A program made the position numbers and the translations under genes. Source: Candidatus Faecalibacterium faecipullorum (GTDB lineage: Bacteria > Bacillota > Clostridia > Oscillospirales > Ruminococcaceae). From it: a stretch of 9,919 nt of DNA. Under the pieces are notes generated by a model. The model saw nothing but the letters and a program-made list of their open reading frames with translations. It was not told the DNA's origin and ran no database searches. The stretch is from contig DWXX01000124.1 in the NCBI GenBank assembly GCA_019118985.1, forward strand, positions 1-9,919, given 5' to 3'. This document shows, piece after piece, positions 8,183-9,919 of this stretch. Within the stretch, counting starts at the first letter, position 1. Each line of letters opens with the position of its first letter.

Positions 8183-8664
8183 GGGGGCCGCTCTTCCCGC
8201 GGCAGCTGCGGGCGGGGCCCTTTCTCTTCCGGGACCCGCTGCCCGGCTGCTGCGCGCTCTACCTGCTGCTGCGCTTGGACGGCAGCGGCTTTCTGCGGCT
8301 GGGGCTGCTGGCGGCCGCCCTGCATGAGCTGGGGCACATCCTGGTCTTTTTGCTGCTGTTCGGGCGTCTGCCGGTGGTGGAGGTGACGGCGCTGGGGCTG
8401 TGCATGCAGACCCGGGGGGTGCGGCTTGCGCCGGGGCGGCGCTTTCTGCTGGCGGCCGCCGGCCCGGGGATGAACGCCCTGCTGGCCGGCGTCTGGTACG
8501 CCCGGGCGTCGGCGCGGCTGACGGTGTGGGACGCGGCCTTTCTGGCGGCGAACGTCCTGACCGGGGCCTTCAACCTGCTGCCCGTCCCGCCGCTGGACGG
8601 CGCGCAGATCCTCCGCGCCGTATGGGAAGCCGCCGCGGGGCGGTTGCAATCCGGCCCGAAATAG
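8179..8664 (+). CDS. M50 intramembrane metalloprotease, short SpoIVFB-like
   Basis: Site-2-protease-family membrane protein of 161 residues. The zinc motif HELGH (residues 49-53) lies in the second hydrophobic helix. The partner motif FNLLPVPPLDG (131-141, with D140 as the third ligand) lies in a later helix. Further hydrophobic segments lie near 22-33, 86-108 and 117-133. The order and spacing fit the SpoIVFB branch of M50, which in Bacillus cleaves pro-sigma-K in the mother cell, but no C-terminal CBS domain is present (Bacillus SpoIVFB is about 290 residues). The GTG start overlaps the M23 stop (GTGA) without a clear independent ribosome binding site, which implies translational coupling. 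The neighbourhood (M23 partner before, TIGR03960-like gene after) supports a spoIVFAB-type pair. Substrate unknown; a general regulated-proteolysis role is possible in a non-sporulating host. Confidence 0.88.
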   Translation: MRGPLFPRQLRAGPFLFRDPLPGCCALYLLLRLDGSGFLRLGLLAAALHELGHILVFLLLFGRLPVVEVTALGLCMQTRGVRLAPGRRFLLAAAGPGMNALLAGVWYARASARLTVWDAAFLAANVLTGAFNLLPVPPLDGAQILRAVWEAAAGRLQSGPK

Positions 8665-8672
8665 GGTACAAT
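8644..8672 (+). promoter_or_regulatory. Sigma-A-type promoter for the radical SAM gene
   Basis: TTGCAA (8644-8649) and TACAAT (8667-8672) are separated by exactly 17 bases, each differing from consensus at one position (TTGACA would need C for A and A for C swaps at the centre, so two for the -35). The -35 lies in the final codons of the M50 gene and the -10 starts 2 bases after its TAG stop. Transcription would begin near 8679, leaving a leader of about 24 bases with GGAGG at 8693-8697. No terminator precedes it, so read-through from M50 is also possible. Confidence 0.7.
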
Positions 8673-8675
8673 GAA
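8661..8675 (+). repeat. 15-base promoter-like repeat, copy 2
   Basis: ATAGGGTACAATGAA, identical to 4777-4791. Here it includes the -10 hexamer of a promoter with a good -35 at 17-base spacing, and it also contains the M50 stop codon TAG (8662-8664). Confidence 0.6.
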
Positions 8676-8702
8676 TAGAATCAAAACAACCGGGAGGAAC
8701 CA

Positions 8703-9919
8703 ATGATCGACCCGAAACTGAAAGAGGCGCTGAGCCATGTGCAGAAGCCGGGCCGCTACACCGGCGGCGAGCCGGGCAGCGTCTACAAAGAAAAGGAGAA
8801 GGTGGACGTCCGCTTTGCCTTCTGCTTCCCCGACACCTACGAGGTGGGGATGTCCTTTCTGGGGGAAAAGATCCTCTATGAGCTCTTAAACCAGCACGAG
8901 AACTGGTGGTGCGAGCGGGCCTTCATGCCCTGGCTGGACATGAAGGCCGAGATGGAGCGTCTGGGCCTGCCCCTCTACACCCTCGAGAGCAAGGACCCGC
9001 TGACCGCCTTCGACGCGGTGGGCTTTACGCTGCAGTACGAGCTGTTCTACACCAACATCCTGGCCATGCTGGATATGGCCGGCATCCCGCTGTACGCCGC
9101 CGACCGGGACGAGCGGTGGCCCCTCATCGTGGCCGGCGGGCCCTGCACCTGCAACGCCGAGCCGCTGGCCGCCTTCTTCGACGTCATCCAGCTGGGGGAA
9201 GGGGAGCGGCAGCTGCCCGCCATCTGCGCCGCCATCGAGCAGGGCAAGAAGGAGGGCATTGGCAAGGAAGAGCTGCTTATGCGGCTGACCAAGATCCCCG
9301 GCGTCTACATCCCGGCCTTCTACGATGTGACCTATCACGAGGACGGCCGGGTGAAGGCCATCGCCCCCAACCGGCCGGGTGTGCCGGCGGTGGTGACCAA
9401 GGACATCATCCGGGACATGAACGACTTCGCGCCCCCCACCAACTTCGTGGTGCCGATGGTGGGCGCCATCCAGGACCGTGCCAGCATCGAGGTGCTGCGC
9501 GGGTGCGTGCGGGGCTGCCGGTTCTGCCAGGCGGGCTTTTTGTACCGGCCGATGCGCCAGCGGGACGCCGCTTTGCTGAACAAAGCGGCGCAGGATCTCT
9601 GCGCCAACACCGGCTATGAGGAGCTGAGCCTGTCCAGCCTGTCCACCTCCGACCACAGCCAGCTGGAAGAGCTGCTGGACGATCTGAACAGCTGGGCCCC
9701 CGCCGAGCATGTCAGCCTGTCGCTGCCCTCGCTGCGGATGGACAACTTCTCCGAGAGCCTGATCGAAAAGACCACCCGGGTGCGCAAGAGCGGCCTGACC
9801 TTCGCCGCCGAGGCCGGCACCCAGCGGCTGCGGGACGTCATCAACAAGAACGTCACCTGGGACGAGATTGAAAAGACCTGCCGCATCGCCTTTGAGGCGG
9901 GCTACACCTCGGTCAAGCT
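8703..9919 (+). CDS. TIGR03960-like radical SAM protein, 5' part (3' end outside window)
   Basis: An open frame of 405 codons plus 2 bases with no stop before the window end. The N-terminal half (about residues 1-260) has signatures I associate with the TIGR03960 B12-binding-domain radical SAM family: RYTGGEPGSVYK, FCFPDTYEVGMSFLGEKILYELLN, a tract near 96-125 with GFTLQYELFYTN, and VAGGPCTCNAEPLAAFFD. I see no canonical DxHxxG cobalamin motif. The radical SAM core follows with CVRGCRFC, whose C268, C272 and C275 form the CxxxCxxC iron-sulphur site, then ELSLSSLSTSDH and FAAEAGTQRLRDVINK. The ATG at 8703 has GGAGG 5 bases upstream. In many Clostridia this gene is followed by a DUF2344 (TIGR03936) gene, rng, rplU, rpmA and obg, so those are predicted downstream. 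The reaction catalysed by this family is not established to my knowledge. Confidence 0.92.
   Translation, partial: MIDPKLKEALSHVQKPGRYTGGEPGSVYKEKEKVDVRFAFCFPDTYEVGMSFLGEKILYELLNQHENWWCERAFMPWLDMKAEMERLGLPLYTLESKDPLTAFDAVGFTLQYELFYTNILAMLDMAGIPLYAADRDERWPLIVAGGPCTCNAEPLAAFFDVIQLGEGERQLPAICAAIEQGKKEGIGKEELLMRLTKIPGVYIPAFYDVTYHEDGRVKAIAPNRPGVPAVVTKDIIRDMNDFAPPTNFVVPMVGAIQDRASIEVLRGCVRGCRFCQAGFLYRPMRQRDAALLNKAAQDLCANTGYEELSLSSLSTSDHSQLEELLDDLNSWAPAEHVSLSLPSLRMDNFSESLIEKTTRVRKSGLTFAAEAGTQRLRDVINKNVTWDEIEKTCRIAFEAGYTSVK

Noticed and set aside
8167..8187. G-tract cluster at the M23/M50 junction that might form a two-layer G-quadruplex over the GTG start
   Set aside because: One tract has only two G, and G-runs are common throughout this sequence, so there is no reason to single it out without structure data.
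8906..9619. Plus-strand frame of 237 codons inside the radical SAM gene
   Set aside because: It is out of frame with the radical SAM gene, whose frame from 8703 carries CxxxCxxC and extended family motifs without interruption. The alternative product is Arg/Gly/His-rich noise.

Overview
The window is compact, G+C-rich (about two thirds by eye) bacterial chromosome. Every supported gene is on the + strand, with gaps of at most about 100 bases. The gene content suggests a high-GC anaerobic Firmicute of the Oscillospiraceae/Ruminococcaceae type (Gemmiger, Subdoligranulum or Faecalibacterium relatives). The clues are an ileS-lspA-rluD run, a clostridial-style IleS carrying an MHKS signature, and an M23/M50 peptidase pair placed just before a TIGR03960-type radical SAM gene. 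This taxonomic placement is inference from gene content, not a search.

Region 1 (1-4768) holds the 3' part of ileS, then lspA (prolipoprotein signal peptidase), an RluD-family 23S rRNA pseudouridine synthase, and a HAD/Cof-like protein whose catalytic motifs look eroded. The last three are separated by 3 bases or overlap by 4. A terminator-shaped hairpin sits between ileS and lspA, and a much stronger one closes the run at 4733-4768.

Region 2 (4787-8664) holds a short membrane-anchored ComEA-type helix-hairpin-helix protein, polyphosphate kinase PPK1 with an unusual Ala/Pro-rich and Arg-rich C-terminal extension, an M23 (LytM) peptidase with a very basic N-terminus and one membrane anchor, and a short M50 intramembrane metalloprotease overlapping it by 4 bases. 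The M23/M50 pair resembles the spoIVFA/spoIVFB arrangement of spore formers.

Region 3 (8644-end) begins with a good sigma-A-type promoter (TTGCAA, 17 bases, TACAAT) spanning the end of the M50 gene. It is followed by the 5' 405 codons of a TIGR03960-like radical SAM gene that runs off the window.

No tRNA, rRNA, CRISPR array, insertion sequence or phage gene is visible, and no gene-free stretch exceeds 300 bases. The points most worth a second look are the inactive-looking HAD protein, the PPK1 tail, the spoIVFA/FB-like pair, a 15-base promoter-like repeat, and two hairpins set immediately upstream of ribosome binding sites. I did not find a clearly new multi-gene system; most of the window is housekeeping.
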